Source: Clostridia bacterium
Lineage (GTDB): Bacteria > Bacillota > Clostridia > HGM11327
DNA: 5,977 bases
Assembly: GCA_017935525.1 (NCBI GenBank)
Contig: JAGBHJ010000298.1
Span: forward strand, 1-5,977
Reading direction: 5' to 3'
Numbering within the stretch: position 1 is the first letter of the stretch; each line of letters begins with the position of its first letter. The position numbers were made by a program, and so were the translations under genes. The notes under the pieces were generated by a model that saw nothing but the letters and a program-made list of their open reading frames with translations, ran no database searches and had not been told where the DNA came from. Shown here piece by piece: positions 5,687-5,977 of the stretch.

Positions 5687-5977
5687 TGAAAAAGCGTATT
5701 ATTTTGGCAATATTGTGTGCGGTGGCAGTGCTGGCGGTGGTGCTGGTGCTGCTTTCCGTGCAAAAATGCAGTGTCAGAGGCGAGGTGCAGAGCATAACCG
5801 TGCTGGAGCCGGGAGAGGGCAGACAGCAGGTAATGGTAAAGCTGTTGTCTGAGGATGGTGACGTGCTGTATTTCCGCATAGGGGAAAGCACTCCCGTCAA
5901 AAACCTCAACGGCAACGTGGTGCCTCCTGAATCCCTTTTGGAGGGGGACGTTATTGTAATAACGTACCTTGAGCGCA
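5686..5977 (+). CDS. Membrane-anchored or exported protein of unknown function, partial
   Basis: An open frame of 97 codons with no stop, cut by the right edge. It starts with the ATG of the TGATG stop/start overlap with gyrA, which strongly suggests translational coupling; a weak GGATGAG (5674-5680) inside the end of gyrA could assist. The N-terminus is MKKR followed by an uncharged hydrophobic stretch (residues 5-25), either a signal peptide or a single membrane anchor with the rest outside the cell. Cys28 follows but is preceded by VQK, which is not a lipobox. From residue 30 a small beta-rich domain starts (GEVQSITV, then VMVKL, LYFRIGEST, and LLEGDVIVITYLE), a pattern seen in OB-like extracytoplasmic domains such as DUF3221; this resemblance is by eye only. 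I do not recognise a function. It is probably the last or a later gene of the gyrase operon. Confidence 0.75.
   Translation, partial: MKKRIILAILCAVAVLAVVLVLLSVQKCSVRGEVQSITVLEPGEGRQQVMVKLLSEDGDVLYFRIGESTPVKNLNGNVVPPESLLEGDVIVITYLER

Noticed and set aside
5758..5772. Lipobox at Cys28 of the gene after gyrA
   Set aside because: The residues before Cys are V-Q-K; Lys at -1 does not fit the lipoprotein signal peptidase motif, so a plain signal peptide or membrane anchor is preferred.

Overview
The window looks like a chromosomal housekeeping region from a Firmicute, most likely class Clostridia. This rests on the gene order remB-gyrB-gyrA, a compact GyrB without the proteobacterial insertion, B. 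subtilis-like motifs throughout both gyrase subunits, Shine-Dalgarno sites of the AGGAG type, and two clear sigma-A-type promoters. Genus cannot be decided from what is visible. There are no tRNAs, rRNAs, CRISPR repeats, insertion sequences or other signs of mobile DNA.

Layout: positions 1-644 hold the first 214 codons of a homoserine kinase gene (thrB) on the minus strand, running off the left edge. Positions 645-928 are a divergent regulatory region. It has a strong promoter firing left into thrB, a G-rich tract, and a strong extended -10 promoter firing right. The rightward promoter carries a 20-bp inverted repeat between its -35 and -10 elements, and its predicted transcript has a hairpin in the leader. 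Positions 929-1138 encode a short DUF370 protein of the RemB type. gyrB (1160-3079, TTG start) and gyrA (3104-5686) follow with gaps of 21 and 24 bases. A membrane-anchored protein of unknown function begins at 5686, overlapping the gyrA stop by one base, and runs off the right edge.

How it works together: remB, gyrB, gyrA and the last gene are probably one operon driven from about position 844, since I see no other promoter or terminator between them. GyrB (ATPase plus TOPRIM) and GyrA (DNA cleavage plus DNA wrapping) form the A2B2 gyrase that introduces negative supercoils. remB directly before gyrB is the order seen next to the replication origin in Bacillus. Here, however, the gene to the left is thrB and not recF, so this block appears separated from the dnaA-dnaN-recF cluster.

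No new multi-gene system is evident. The points most worth a second look are a leucine at the normally invariant Asp of the GyrB EGDSAGG motif, the inverted repeat inside the gyrase promoter, and the translationally coupled unknown gene after gyrA.
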